DNA of 64,000 nt, taken from Neoceratodus forsteri. Taxonomy: Eukaryota; Chordata; Ceratodontiformes; Ceratodontidae. Below are positions 11,610-23,800 of the stretch, piece by piece. Each line of letters opens with the position of its first letter. Positions within the stretch are counted from its first letter, which is position 1. The DNA lies in NCBI GenBank assembly GCA_016271365.2, contig JADMNL010000028.1, positions 51,664,001-51,728,000 of the forward strand, given 5' to 3'. A program made the position numbers and the translations under genes. Under the pieces are notes generated by a model, which was not told the DNA's origin, did not search any database, and was given only the letters and a program-made list of their open reading frames with translations.

Positions 11610-12129
11610 GTACCTGACTCCTGGCTGGCTGAACTCCCTCCTGAATTCCCTCCTCAGAGCCTAAACTTGGCCTGTTCAAATCCCACCTCTGAGACCTAAT
11701 CACCGAAGATTCAGTCTGTGAAATCTCATCAGAATATTTACCTCTCTGGTATTGCCACCCTAGAGTGTGCATATCTATGACAATGGACTCCTATGGTCCT
11801 GCTTGAAATTGCAGATAACCACCAGGGCGTGGCTACGCCACTATCACGTAGTGTATGCTCCTGTTGTCTCCTGCTCTGCTCCTCTGCTCCTATTCCGGTA
11901 ACTCTATGTACCATTGTATTACTAGCTACAATGTTTCAACCACCTGTAACCATGTTTGATACTGTACTGATTGTAGTACTTGCTACTTTTGTTACCTCTG
12001 CTCACACTGTTGGCTTTGTATATGTTGAACTAATCGTTGTTTTGCTTCTGTACTTAATTGATGTGGAACCTTTGTAAAGGAGTCTTTGACTCAAAGGTAT
12101 GTCTCCAATATTCATCAATAAATAAATAA
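10184..12129 (+). mobile_element. 5'-truncated L2-group LINE (copy A)
   Basis: This non-LTR retrotransposon lacks its endonuclease and starts within the reverse transcriptase. A 3' untranslated region ends in ATCAATAAATAAATAAAT. The last 70 bases before that tail (GTGGAACCTTTGTAAAGG and a CTCAAAGGTAT box) recur inverted at 52150-52215, which identifies the same family. A close relative is at 55446-57900. Confidence 0.85.
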
Positions 12130-12344
12130 ATTTAGCTCTGCTGGGGATGTTGTGACCAATAAACAAACAAGATTAACATCAGACAATGTGGAGAAACTAA
12201 CATTCTGGAAGGTTAGCTTGCTAAAGTTTGGCTACATATGTGATGCTGATCTTGAAGAAGATGACACTGACAACAGTACCTGTGCTGCAGCTGTGGCGTG
12301 ACACACCAGCTTTCAATTTTGAGACTCACTGGACTGCTTAAAAG

Positions 12345-13260
12345 TAGAGATCTGGGACTTGCCTGCCTTTTGAGTGCATCATCGTCATCCTGGGGGTGGG
12401 TGGGAGGTGCAGTCAGTACATCACATTCACATCATCACGTACTAGTAGCAACTGTGTCAGAAAAGTCCCTGATCTCACATGCAGTCACTTTCTCATTCTG
12501 TTGAGATCATTTATTTTATTACATAATGCACCTAAAAATAATTATTTCTTATATAACCATAGCTCTGTTCTTTCCCCCTGGTAGTAGTGGTAGTAGTAGC
12601 AGTGGTCACTTTGGACTGCCTGGTGCTCTTGTTCTTTCGCATTGCTCCATGTTGCATTCCATACCGAAACCCGTTGCTATGCTAAAATAATTGGTGACAT
12701 ACAAAAAACACACTGACCCCTTCTACAAAAAGTGTGACTCTGGAGACTGGGTTAAAAGAAAAAAAAGAGATCTGGGACTTGCCTGCCTTTAGACCACATC
12801 ACTGTCATCCGGGGGGGTGGGAGGTGCAGCCAGTACATCACGTTCATGTCATCAGGTACCGGTAGCAACTGTGGCAGACAAGTCCCTGATCTCACACACA
12901 CAGTCGCTTTGTCATTCTAAGGATATCATTTACCTAAATGTGCACAATTAAATAACCACATTGACAAATGCTGCTAGCTCTATTTTTTCCCCTGGTAGTA
13001 GTGGTAGTACTACTACAAACTAAAGTACAATTATTTAAACACACTATTATTCCCTTCTAAAAAATCAGACTCAGAAGGAGATCATTTATTTACAAACTAG
13101 ACATCTGGTCTGGGACTTTCTTGTCATCACAGTCAGTTTCTCATTCTTTTCTAAGCAGTCATTTTTGGTAAATGTGCCTTAACCATATTGATTTTGGTGC
13201 TGGTAGACTACTTCTGGTTTTCCCCTGGTTGTAGTAAGTAGGGGTAGTAGCAGACTGCAG
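12345..13260. repeat. two and a half copies of a diverged module
   Basis: GAGATCTGGGACTTGCCTGCC at 12347 recurs at about 12767. Both are followed by matching GGGTGGGAGGTGCAG, AGTACATCAC, AAGTCCCTGATCTCACA and a CCCCTGGTAGTAGTGGTAGTA run (12577 and 12990). A shorter third copy spans about 13080-13260 (TCTGGGACTTTCTTGTC and CCCCTGGTTGTAGTAAGTAG). The module is about 320-420 bp. The family is not recognised, and it may be the inside of a non-autonomous DNA transposon. Confidence 0.7.
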
Positions 13261-13601
13261 TCTTGAAGTGGTAGCTGGCTGACTGGCTCTCTCTGGCCGG
13301 CTGTATTCTGCTCTGGCCTGGTGCTGTTTTTGTGTTCCTGGCTTCTTCTTCTTCACTTAGCTGTCTAAAATACATCTGGTGCCTGCCTGTACCTGTGGAG
13401 AAACAGAAATCACTACTGTTAATAATATAACATACACAGTATTAGTATTACTTTCTTAAATATCAGAAATAGAAGAGTGATTAGAGAGCATTCTCTACTA
13501 CTAAACAGTGGTTTAATTGTTTTTTTCCCCCTACAGATATATTGATTAAAAGCAGTTTAAACTTTTAACGTACGATTACCATAAAACAATAAAGGTCATA
13601 A

Positions 13602-13700
13602 AAGGTTTGGATAAGGTTCAGGTAAGGATCTGAACCTTTTTTTGCTTGTCAGAACCTTTTAGAACCTCAGAACCTTTTGAGGTTCTCCCATCCCTAGTTA
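13602..13700. repeat. GAACCTTTT-rich possible DNA-transposon end
   Basis: GAACCTTTT occurs at 13632-13640, 13652-13660 and 13670-13678, with related GGTTC copies in both orientations nearby. The stretch then ends in GGTTCTCCCATCCCTAG. Clustered short subterminal repeats next to a terminus reading CTAGGGATGGGAGAACC on the minus strand resemble hAT-type ends. The opposite end was not found with confidence. Confidence 0.35.
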
Positions 13701-14815
13701 TTACACCACACAGTGGATGTCCTCGTGTGCTCCACTAGCACCACTCAATGGGTTCATACTATTCCTAATGGCTGAAGCATCTGGGGGGGGATGGGCAATG
13801 GCATAGTGATGGCAGTGGTCAAGAGGCTTGGCTTGTTATTTCAAAGGGGGCAGGTATTGGAAACAAATTTGGATAGCAGCACCACAGGTAAGATTACAGC
13901 AGAGGTGAAGGGAGACCTGAGTTCTGGTGTCTGGGAGTGACAAACCAAAGTCCCGAACCAGGGCTCAGACCTATTGAATCACACAGCAATGTATGACTAA
14001 TAAATCGACCTGCACCCCTGCCTATCTCATGGGGGAATTATACCAGCTAGCTTATAGGTAATAGACTGACATGAAAATGGCACATTTATGCATGCTGCCC
14101 CCATTCTCTCTCAGTGTTATAGCACGCTCAAGTGTGCAGACAAATTACATACAGTGTGGGCATAGAGCTGCCTGTGGGGATATCTCCTTTCCAGATGGTG
14201 TGTGGGCATACCTCCCCCTTAAACCCCCCCCCCCAGCCTGCAGGATGTGAATTTTAAACATCTGTCTTGCCTTGGTTGAAGAGCATCCCCCTCAAAAGGA
14301 CCCCCAATAGAATAGTTCTCTTTCTGCACATGAATCATACTCCCCCTTCCTAATATGGGCAATAACACTGCCCCGACTGTCCTCAGTATAGTAATCTTTT
14401 ATAACATCTTGTCATTCTCTGGTAAATCCAGAAGAAGCAGAGTTTCACTGTTCATGTCCCAATCTCTAGTGGTAGGCACTTGGGCTACTACAGTCATCTG
14501 CTAAAGCTTGTGCCAGTTATGGTTTGGGGTTCATTAACCGAGTGGTTGATATTTGCAAGGGAGCAAGGTACAAGGGAGAAAAAGGGATTGAGAGGGAAGA
14601 AAGCGATAAGTTATGCATCTGTCAGTACTACTACAGACTATGGGTGGTGCTTACTTATAGGTGTGATGTTCAACTGTTACTCCAATGATTATTTCCTGCA
14701 TTTCAATAGTTCAGTGGGGTTCCATTTCCCACACAGTTTATGTCTATCTTTATGAGTTCAGTTGTTGCTATGGGAGAGGTAGGGGCCTGACTATATAGAA
14801 TAAATATTCCTGCTA
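13701..14815. other. no recognisable feature
   Basis: No gene or known repeat is recognised. The stretch contains a run of 12 C at about 14226-14237. The one longer open frame (14480-14755) has no domain. Confidence 0.5.
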
Positions 14816-15990
14816 TTAAAGGTGACATACAGGTTATCACCTGGAATGTGAGGGGCCTCAACTGCCCAGTTAAAAGGAAAAAGATAATGTCTCACTTGAA
14901 GTGCCTGAAAGCACATGTTGCATTACTGCAAGAGACTTGTCTTACACATGAGGAGGCAGAAAAGCTATGCAGGAACTGGGTAGGGGTAGAGGCTCACAGC
15001 ATTGCCCAAGTCAAGAAACATTGAGTCTCCATCCTCGTTCACAAAAGTTTGCGTTGGTCCATGGGACGAACCAAGGTGGAAAAGGATGGCCCCTGGGTTT
15101 TGGCAGAGGCCACCACACCACAGGGCCATTTGATACTGATTAATATTTATGGATCTAATGATGATGATCCCCTTTTCTTCCATGCTTTGAATCATGCCAT
15201 ACAGTTTCCTCCACTGAACACCCCCATGATATTACACAGGGACTTCAACAGCACCATAGAAGCTTGCATAAACCACAGTGCAGGACATGCCAACCCCATG
15301 CCAGGGGGCATTAGAAGCCCTGAAGGATTTCTAAGGGAGTACAACCTAGTGGATGTTTGGTGGATGCAGAATTAGAGGAAGAGGGACTTTACATGCTTCT
15401 TAGCAGTCCACTCCTCATTGAGTCAGTTGGACATGTGGTTCACTTCTCCGGGGATCACTCACAATACAATATCGATGAAAGTCCTCCCTATTGTGATCTC
15501 ATAACATGCACCAGTGGCACTCACCATGTTATGGGGCCCCACTATCCCCATATCCAGGAACTGGAGGCCTGTCCCCCTACTACTGGGGGACCCAATGTTT
15601 GCACAATGGGTGAAGAAGGAGACCATGGCATTTGGCAGCTAAACAACAATGGAGATACATCCAAGGCTGTGATGTGGAAGGCTTATAAGGCCACTGTGAG
15701 GGGCAACAGAAGAAACCAAACTCCACACTCTTGAAGTATCACAGGCCTCCACTAAAGTGAAATACAAACAATATAACCCTCTGCTGAAAGAAACATTATC
15801 CACATCAGTTCACACTAAAATAAGACTCAATGACTCTTGACTAGAAAGGTGGAACTAGCCCTATTTCAACTAAAACATAATTACTGGGAAGGGGTAGCTA
15901 AAGCTAGAAAGGTCCTTGCATATCAAATGAAAAAGAGGCAAATGGACACACACATCGCTGGATGGAAGGACAATACTGGATAGGTCTGTA
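14816..15990 (+). pseudogene. L1-clade LINE ORF2 fragment, endonuclease domain
   Basis: This segment encodes the apurinic-type endonuclease that opens the target for an L1 element. VITWNVRGLNCPVKRKK starts at about 14837, followed by ALLQETCL (catalytic Glu), then LILINIYGSNDDD at about 15130 and HRDFNS near 15240, where the usual G/D-D-F-N is changed to R-D-F-N. A later frame contains the expected S-D-H-like histidine segment near 15500. After 15720, remnants of the linker (KYKQYNPLLKE) are visible, and the copy fades before RT. Several shifts and stops are present. It differs from the Tx1-clade LINEs in this window and belongs to L1 proper. Confidence 0.8.
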
Positions 15991-16671
15991 TGCAGGCCCC
16001 GGATATCAACTTAATAATGGAAAGCTTTAACCCAAAATACATAAGTTCCCAGTTAAATCCATGAGGGGAAAAATTCACTGCATTCCTTCACAGCTCACAT
16101 TGCATGACTCTAAAATGTTCATTTGTGTAGAACAAAAGGAATATAACCTGGATGGATAGATATGGGGATAACATGGAAGTTATTCACAGTCAATAAGAGT
16201 AGGGTCTGCTTCCAAAGGTAGAGTCACTCTTGGGAGATTCAAAGTCTCAGGCAATAGTTGCCTCTGTAGTGTCTCTTGATCCATGTATAAACTCGTGTAT
16301 AAAAAGACACACTGTCCCATTTGTTGTCTACTTCCTTCTTCTACCACAACATCTGGAACTGGGAACACTGCCTTCCCACCATGAAGGGATGGACTCAGGA
16401 GCAACTGAGCGGGTGGATACCTCTGACTGTAGACCTGGTGACATGTTCTCCCCACCAGAGAAACAGCAGGCATGGAACTTCTAACTGAAGCACATCTGAG
16501 GCTGTGGATGGTGGTGGGTCCTCTGTTGCAACCAGCTAATTCCCATATTCCCCCACACCAAACAAAGTGGTCAGGATGCAGCTTCCTCGTGTGGTCCTGT
16601 CTGGACTGAGCACAGTGATGTAATAGCCATTCTACAGGCCTTCCATGTCAGTATAGATGACTTGATTGATT
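15991..16671. other. no recognisable feature
   Basis: This may contain further decayed L1 sequence at its left edge. Open frames at 16180-16484 on both strands have no domain. Confidence 0.4.
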
Positions 16672-16735
16672 TTGTTAACCAGGTAACTACACTAGACAAA
16701 ACAATCATCTATTTTCAAGTGTGACCTGGGAGGTT
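16672..16735 (-). repeat. SINE 3'-tail fragment
   Basis: TTTGTTAACCAGGTAACTAC, then CACTAGACAAA, ATTTTCAAG and GTGACCTGGG follow the same order as the SINE tail at 17137-17195 (TTTGTTGACCGGTAAGTGCA, CACTAGACAAA, ATTTTCAGG, ATGACCCGGG). It is an isolated, diverged copy of the tail only, in the same minus orientation. Confidence 0.65.
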
Positions 16736-16941
16736 ATAGTAAGATAAACACATCCCAAAGTAAGCAAAGATATGAACACAATACAGTGATTTCACACTTG
16801 TTACAAATTGGCATAACTAGTATGATGGAGTACCCAATATTAAAGTACCCAACTAGGAATATACAACAGGTAAGAGATAATATAAGCAGGCATTCATTGG
16901 AGATAGGGAGAATCCCATGGGTAGAATATGAGGGTGTACAA

Positions 16942-16946
16942 TCCAC
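16942..16946 (+). repeat. 5-bp target-site duplication, left copy
   Basis: TCCAC immediately precedes the LTR start TGTGACAGGG. The same five bases follow the 3' LTR at 30565-30569. This confirms that everything between belongs to one provirus insertion plus later nested insertions. Confidence 0.85.
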
Positions 16947-17125
16947 TGTGACAGGGTTGAATAAGGTCCTGCCCCATTTGTTATGCAGAAAGAGTATGAA
17001 CACAAGGATCTATTCTATCCTCTCCTTTTCTGTCTCTTCTCTGTCTGGTTGCGCAAACAAATTTTCTTGAGACCTAAGAACTGATCATTCTAATGGTTCT
17101 GCAATTCTCCACCTCTCACTATATC
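16947..17125 (+). repeat. 5' LTR, first part
   Basis: It matches 29835-30005 of the 3' LTR closely (for example GACAGGGTTGAATAAG and CTCTGTCTGGTTGCGCAA). The match stops at CTATATCTAT, where a SINE has inserted. It resumes at 25263. Confidence 0.9.
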
Positions 17126-17308
17126 TATTTATTTAGTTTTTGTTGACCGGTAAGTGCACTAGACAAATCCTGCCTATTTTCAGGCATGACCCGGGGGAAA
17201 TGGATACAGATGAATGCCAACTGACTTTGAACCGAATTAAGCTGTTGGTGGTATTTTCAGTGAATGAGGGAAATTTGGCCAGGACACCGGGGAAAGTCCC
17301 CTACTCTT
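17126..17308 (-). mobile_element. tRNA-derived SINE, 3' part (split copy 1)
   Basis: This is the tail half of a minus-strand SINE. Read on the minus strand it contains GGTGTCCTGGCCAAATTTCC, CCCGGGTCATGCCTGAAAAT, TTGTCTAGTGCACTTACCGG and ends in an AAATAAATA tail at about 17126. The conserved GAGTAGGGG core is cut at 17302-17308 by the Tx1 LINE. The head half is at 25011-25262. The core resembles the conserved domain of V-SINE-type vertebrate SINEs; that label is tentative. Confidence 0.82.
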
Positions 17309-17685
17309 GCTTCCTGTGAGCAGGGGAACCTTTTTCCTGTGGGACCAAGATGGCGGCTGACAGCAGTGGAGGTCGGATGGTTGCTGTGCATTTGCAAGAA
17401 TCGGTTTGCGAGGGGGAAGGTGTGGCTGGAATGCATTCACGAGACAGGCAGCTTAACGTACCTAAACCCTCGCAGCAGGCATCCCCGTTTCACAATGCAG
17501 GAGTCATCGGTAATGAAGAAATGGGTGAGGGCCCAGTTTATCGGGCGGAGCCTGTGAATCCAGTTTTGAGTCTATCAGAGGATGTTCTTTCTATGGTGCC
17601 TCAGGACCAGTCAGCGTCTTCCTCTTTGGTTGTTGCTACGCAACTAGAAATCAAGCGTCAGGTTTTGGAGCCTGTCGTGGGTTGA

Positions 17686-18870
17686 ACAAATCAGGTCACA
17701 CAGGAATCAACAAATTTGGTACAACATACCTAAATGGTATGATTTTATTAAACAAACAAACAAAAAAATTAAATCAAAAAAAAATAACAGCTTACAGCAG
17801 TGAACTTCTGATAATAAACAAACAAAATAAAACTTGAAAACAGCACAGCTTCCCTGCCGAGGGTCTAGCCATGGAACATAATCTAGAGCAGTATAGCAGA
17901 GAGCAGGAGATCCTCACGTGAACTCTCCCTAACAGCATCTAACCTGAGGATCTAGGCTGGCTTCTTTTAAAGAGTGGAGCTCCACCCCTTAGCTCAAAGC
18001 CCCACCTAATTATTAAGCTATTTACAGGAAAATGTCTTATTTCTTTGTACAATCAATTACATAGAATTTACATAAATGAAAGGCATAACAAATAATCCAT
18101 TATTATGAAATCAACATAAACACCCTAATGCTCTATCATATATAATTGCACATTTCTTGCAGAGTGGGCTGTATTATAGACAACTCCTCCCCTTTTCTAA
18201 AGGTAACCTAGGAGCTGCCACATATAAAAGAAGGGAGAAAGGTGCTGCTGACTTTCTATAGGAGACAGCACCTTGCAAGGACACCAGCACTGATTGGAGA
18301 CATGAAACTCCTGGGAGTTGTGTAAGTAGACCACATTTTGGTTCTTCTTCTCTATTATCCTGTATTTTAGTTAATTTGCTAACTGTTTAACCTTTTCAAG
18401 AACAGGATATTCCAATCTGTACCTGTACATATCCTAAAGAAAAACATTTAAACTGGCATTGGTAATTTCTTAGTTTGACTGTCAATCCCAGCTTGCTTTT
18501 TACATTGTGAAAAAAACCTTTGCCTACCAAGTCTGTTTACAGACCTTTAGTTAGTTTCATTCTTTAAGTCTGTGCAGCTCATTTAGACCATTTCTGCACA
18601 TTTAAGGGAAATGCAGGGAAAAAGTGCTTATATTTAACTGGACCATGACGTAGAAGAGCAGAAATAGGAAGGGGAAGAAAAATAGTTTCAATTGTAATAC
18701 ACAGCGTCAGATGGCCAGTCTGACTGCAGCATATTCTGTATGATTTACACAGAAAAAGGGGGGATTAGAAAGAGACAGAAGGACATAAAATGAAGGAGTA
18801 AAGTGCTGTTGCGCAACAGTCTTTGGAACAGATATAGGAGAGAAGAAGAAAATGTCAGGTTCAACTAAGC
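17686..18870. mobile_element. 1.2-kb insertion inside Tx1 ORF1, unclassified
   Basis: This segment has no counterpart in copy 2 and separates two pieces of ORF1. Its left side is AT-rich and shows AATAAA-like sequence on the minus strand near 17745. Its right side contains a TATA box and a short exon-like segment on the plus strand (18223-18330). GTTGAAC near the left edge and GTTCAAC near the right edge could be short inverted ends. Whether it is a solo LTR, a DNA transposon or a captured host fragment cannot be settled from sequence alone. Confidence 0.5.
18223..18330 (+). promoter_or_regulatory. TATA box and first-exon-like segment
   Basis: TATAAAAG at 18223-18230 is followed 72 bases later by ATG at 18302 in the context GGAGACATGAAACTCCTGGG. 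It encodes MKLLGV and then meets a consensus splice donor GTAAGT at 18322-18327. A basic residue followed by hydrophobic ones is how many secreted-protein first exons begin. The pieces are seen in the sequence; that they form a real promoter and exon is inference. No downstream exon was found in the window. Confidence 0.35.
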
Positions 18871-20821
18871 ACTATTCACATGGGGAGGGGTTCAACTACC
18901 ACAGAGCCCGCTCTAGCAGACTACCGGCAAGCTCAGCTTTCCATGGAGGAGGAAAAGAAATGCAAGTGGCCTGAATTGGATTCCCCCTCGGGCCCTCCAG
19001 GTAACACTAGTAAAGTGTTAAGAAGTTATTCTAATACACAAAGCGAGGATTTGCCCCCACCACAGATGTCTTCTTTGGGAGATACATGGTCCCCTCAGTG
19101 GGCTTTGCAGCTGGCAGGCTGGATAAGGTCCGAAACTGGTGTTTGGGTCGCTGATACTGAGATCCCGATTCCAGGGGTTGCTGGGGTGGGAGAGCCATCA
19201 GCATCTGCAGATACTCCTTTGGAGGAGTTTTTCGTTCAACAAGATCCCCTGCCCGCTGATGTTTTGGTACGGGAAACAGCGCTTCCTGCCTCTGGAGTCA
19301 CCTCAAAAGTGGATAACCCTGATCCTTTACAGAATACAAACATTGCATCTCAGGACTCTGTTCTCTTTGATGGCTTAATTTCTTTCTCCTCCTCAATGAT
19401 TCGCACCTTACGATGACTCAAGCCACAGGAGACAGTATGGGGATGTCTGGGTTGATTGTTGAACATAATGAAGAATCTAATGGTTTTCCAGTGCCTCCTG
19501 CTACATTTGCTAGTCTATTTAAGAAACCAGTGACACTGGCTAAACGACGGAATGCAGTTCGTTTAAGGTTTTTGGGAACTACCAAAGATATGCCTGACCG
19601 ATTTTATGTTGGCAAAGTTTTGATTAAACAGTTATTGGATTTTTCTCCAGGTGAAGTTTATGCTCTTATTCACTCCCCTGGGGACAACACGTATGATATT
19701 AGCTTTCGCACCCCTGATTTATTGAATAGATTTTGGATGAAATATGCTTTACTTAAAACTAACCCTGCTTGTTCTCATTTTCAGGCAATTCCACTGACAA
19801 AACAATCCTTTAAAGTTATAACTGTATTATTTAGGAATAAGGGGGTAAACGTCGAAGACATTACGTGTTGGTTAGAACACAAATGTACACTCCAGGGTAA
19901 CCCTGGGCCTATATTGGATTCCAAGGGGTTTTGGAATGGAGGGTGGAGGTATAAAATTAATTTACTACAGACAGAGGATGGCTTACAGTATTTGCTGAGT
20001 TGTTTTTACCTGGGTAGGGATAAAGGTTTTATATTCTACCCAGGCCAACCACAGCATTGTTACAAGTGTGGTTCTCCTAGGCACCTTAGTAGGACCTGTG
20101 ATATTGTGAAGTGTGTGCAGTGTGGTGAAAGGGGACATGTTTTACTGATTGTCATCACCCAGTGAAATGTTCTCTTTGTGAGGATGCTCATGCTTTCATT
20201 GACTGCCTTTGCAGCCCAAAATAAATCTAATGAGTTTTTGTATGCAAGTTTTTATAATGATACTGGTTAAGGCTGCGTTGAGACAACGGCCTCCCGAGCA
20301 GGCGAGACCACAAATGTTTTGGGTACAGGGCAGCCCCAGGTACAGATTTTTACTGAAGCTGATATGTCTGTTGTAGACCCAGCTCCTGTGCCGGCCTCTT
20401 TGCCTCCTGTAGCATCCACTGTTGTAACCCCTATATCAGTAGATCCTATGCCCCCCCATGCCTCCTGAAGGGGATTTTACAGTGGTTTCCACTAGGCTCC
20501 ATAGTCTTCATTCTCGGGGTGTGGAGAAACCTGTGTCAGATACTGAACCCTTGGTTTTACAAAACCACTACCAGGTACTTCTGGATGATGGTGGAACCGA
20601 GTCTGATTCTACCTTGGTTCTCTCATCTCAACCAGAGGGTGCCCCTGATGTTGCCCAGCCCCTGGAGCAACCGGATACTGGGAAAAAAAAAGGACTCAGT
20701 TAGGGATGAGGAAATCTACAAAAAAAATGATGATGTGTTTTAGGTTGGCTTGTTTTAAGAAAATTATGTTCATTTGGATATTTTTGCATTGGTATTTATT
20801 TTCTTTTTCCTTTTTCTGTAT

Positions 20822-23800
20822 ATGTCTGTGTCTTATAATCTTTCTGTGGCCTCTCTGAATGTTAACAATATTCAGTCAGAGAGGAAGAGGTTGTTGATTT
20901 ATTCTTTGTTTGAAAACTAAGCTTATGATGTGGTATTCCTCCAGGATACCCGTTTATATTCCAGGGAAGATGTGAATACAGCAACGGTTAGTTGGAGGTG
21001 GGGAATTACATATTGGTCCCTGGCTGACGTATTATGCAGTGGCATTGGTATTGCTGTGAATACTCCAATGGCTAAATTAATTCACCTGGTAGAGCTCTAT
21101 CCTGGGTGTGTTTTGATGTTAGATTTAGAAGTGAATGGATTACAGGGGTGTTTCATAAATGTGTATGCCCCACAGATGAAATTTGACAGAGTTGACCTCT
21201 TCAAATTAATTTTGCCATATTTATTTACATCACAACATATTTTTCTAGGCAGAGACTTTAATTGCAGTAGATATCAGAAAGATCGTGGCCTTCGCACAAA
21301 CAACATTTTTTGTGATGCTCATTGTCTTAATGACCTATTGGCACAATCTGGTTTACAAGATGTTATGGCAGCTCAAATTCCACGTGCTAAAACATTTTTC
21401 CAGGGTACTAAAGCTACCCGTATTGATTTTTGGTTTCTCTCTGATTCCTTGAATGTTATTCATACTAAAACTATTCCTGTGACACCTTCTGATCATGCCA
21501 TTATAGAGGTTATGATTTCCAGTCATACAAAGATGCATCGTGGTCCAGGTTACTGGAGATTAAATTTAGACCTACTGCTTATTCCTATGGTTGAGGATGG
21601 TTTTCAGGCTTTGTTAAAAGCTAGGAAATCATTTTTTTGCCTCTATGATTGTTCTCGAGATTGGTGGATAGATACTAAACAGGATATCCAACTTTATTTT
21701 TCATGTATTGGTAAAATTAATGGTAAATATAAAACCGATGAATATGCCCTTCTTAGGGCACAATTTCTAGATGCACACTTTCGAGCAGTACAAGGGGATG
21801 TTTCTATTCTCTCCACTTTACATACTCTTCGAGAACGAGTGAACAAAATACAATTTGATCGTGCTAAATCCTTGGAGACTGAAAGATGATTTGGGACTCA
21901 AGGGGATAAAGCCTTTATGGATGCTTGTCATTTTTTTTGCTTATCAGAGGCAGCAAAAATATATGTCAATAGTTAAAAATCAATGTCCAACAAAAAATCA
22001 AAAATCCTACATGGTCTAGGTCCCGACTATTTGAAAGAGCTCCTTGTGCCCTACACCCCTCTGAGACAGCTCCGCTTGGCTGACGAGGGGTTGCTGGAGA
22101 TTCCGAGGGTAAATTTGAAGTCCTCTGAAGCTCGTGCTTTTGGATTTGCTGCTCCCACCCTCTGGAATTCTCTGCCCTGTCAGCTCTGGGACAGCACAAT
22201 GGTGGGGAGTTTCAAACAGGCACTAAAGACTTTTTTATGGGAGAAGGCATTTTCTGCTTTGTTGTAATTGAATATTTTAGCTTTGTAATATTTGTTTAGA
22301 GTTGTTTTATTGTATGTATTGAATATGTTTGTGTCTTTCTTGATGTACAGCATTTTGAAAACTTTGAAAGGCGCTTAATCAAATAAATTTTATTATTATT
22401 ATTATTGTTATTATTATTATTAATGTGGGCAGAGATGCACAAAAACAAAAGATATTCTTTCGGCTGTGGAGTCCCATATACAATATTTGTTTAGTCCACC
22501 TGAAATGCCTGTGGTTTCACATGTCCCTTGGTTGGCTTAGTGTGTGTTGCCCCAATTATCTGTTCATGATAAATGGATGTTGGTTTCAGACATCACCCCA
22601 TTGGAAGTCACCACTGCCTCCTCTCAAGCGAAGTCTAGCTCAGCCCCAGGCTTGGATGGGCTTCCGTATGAGTTATACAAAATGATTTTTTCTATTTTAT
22701 TATCAGAATTTACAATAATGTTGAGTGATGCTTTACTTATGGGAATTTTGCCTTCTAGTATGTATGAAGGTTTGGTGTTTTTTTTTATATATAAAAAAGG
22801 GGATCGAGAAGACCTGTCGAATTGGAGACCTCTTACATTGTTGAACACGGATTTTAAAATTTTGACAACAATTTTGAACAACCGACTATTAGTACATGCT
22901 GAGTTTTTATTACATCCTTCCCAAACCTGTTCAATTCCTGATAGGCACATTACTGACAATTTGATCCTTCTCCATGAAATTATGCAAAAAGGAGCATCTG
23001 GGGAACTCACAGGTTTAATATTTAGTATGGATCAGGCTAAGGCTTTTGATAACGTGAGGCATACATATTTATGGGACTGCCTGGAATCCTATGGTAGTCC
23101 ATGCATCTTTGTACAATGGTTACGGATGTGTTATGCTCAGGCTACAGCCCATGCTTACTGTAATGTTTGGTTGGGTAAAAAGTTTCCGGTTTTAAGGGGT
23201 GTGCATCAAGGTTGTCCCATAAGTGCACTTTTGTACTTATTTACATTGGACATGTTAATTAGAACTGTACACAATTCTTTTGATATACATGGTGTTTCAT
23301 TTTCTAGTAGTGACCCCGAAATTAAATGTACAGCATATGCGGATGATATTTGTTTTATTATCAGTGACTTCCCTTCTGCACATTGCTTAGAAATAGTTTT
23401 GCATGAATTTTATTTATGTACAGGTGCTGTTATAAATTATAATAAGTGTAACTGTATACCCCTTCAAGTTTTAGATATCTCAGTTGCACATGTAATAAGT
23501 ATTACAGTTGTATGGGAAACCTGTTCGATTCTTGGCATGCATTTTGAAGCGGGTGATTTGGATTATATCAATTGGAAAATTAAATTACAGGAAGCCCAAG
23601 CTAAGGTAGACATATGGAATAAGTGGTGGTTATCCAAATTAAAGAGAGTTTTTATGGTTAAAACCTTTTTGTTACCCCTGTTTTTATATTTAAGCTCAGT
23701 TTTTGGTCTCCCCTTGAGTCTGGAAACACAGATTTATATTTGTTTTTTTCATGCATTTGGGGTAGCAGATTAAACACTATAAAACATAGTTTACTTATAC

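Larger units (their letters stand above)
17350..20229 (+). pseudogene. Tx1 LINE ORF1 protein, interrupted
   Basis: This RNA-binding protein of the LINE is split into three parts. 17350-17685 is the N-terminus (MAADSSGGRM). After the insertion, the frame resumes from 18880 (WALQLAGWIRSETGVWV matches a tryptophan-rich stretch in copy 2). It shifts at about 19400 to 19413-20165, which contains RRNAVRLRF and the structured middle domain (about 19540-19950). CCHC knuckles CYKCGSPRHLSRTC and CVQCGERGH follow. A further shift at 20150 displaces the last knuckle, CSLCEDAHAFIDC. Copy 2 has the same order intact, so the shifts here are decay. Confidence 0.85.

Noticed and set aside
11793..12077. 94-codon hydrophobic frame that could be a small membrane protein
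   Set aside because: It lies in the 3' untranslated region of LINE copy A; T-rich sequence readily gives hydrophobic translations.
12345..13260. CRISPR-like array
   Set aside because: The repeats are hundreds of bases long and diverged, with no short identical repeats or uniform spacers.
22386..22424. Independent TTA microsatellite
   Set aside because: It is the 3' tail of the inserted L2-group LINE.
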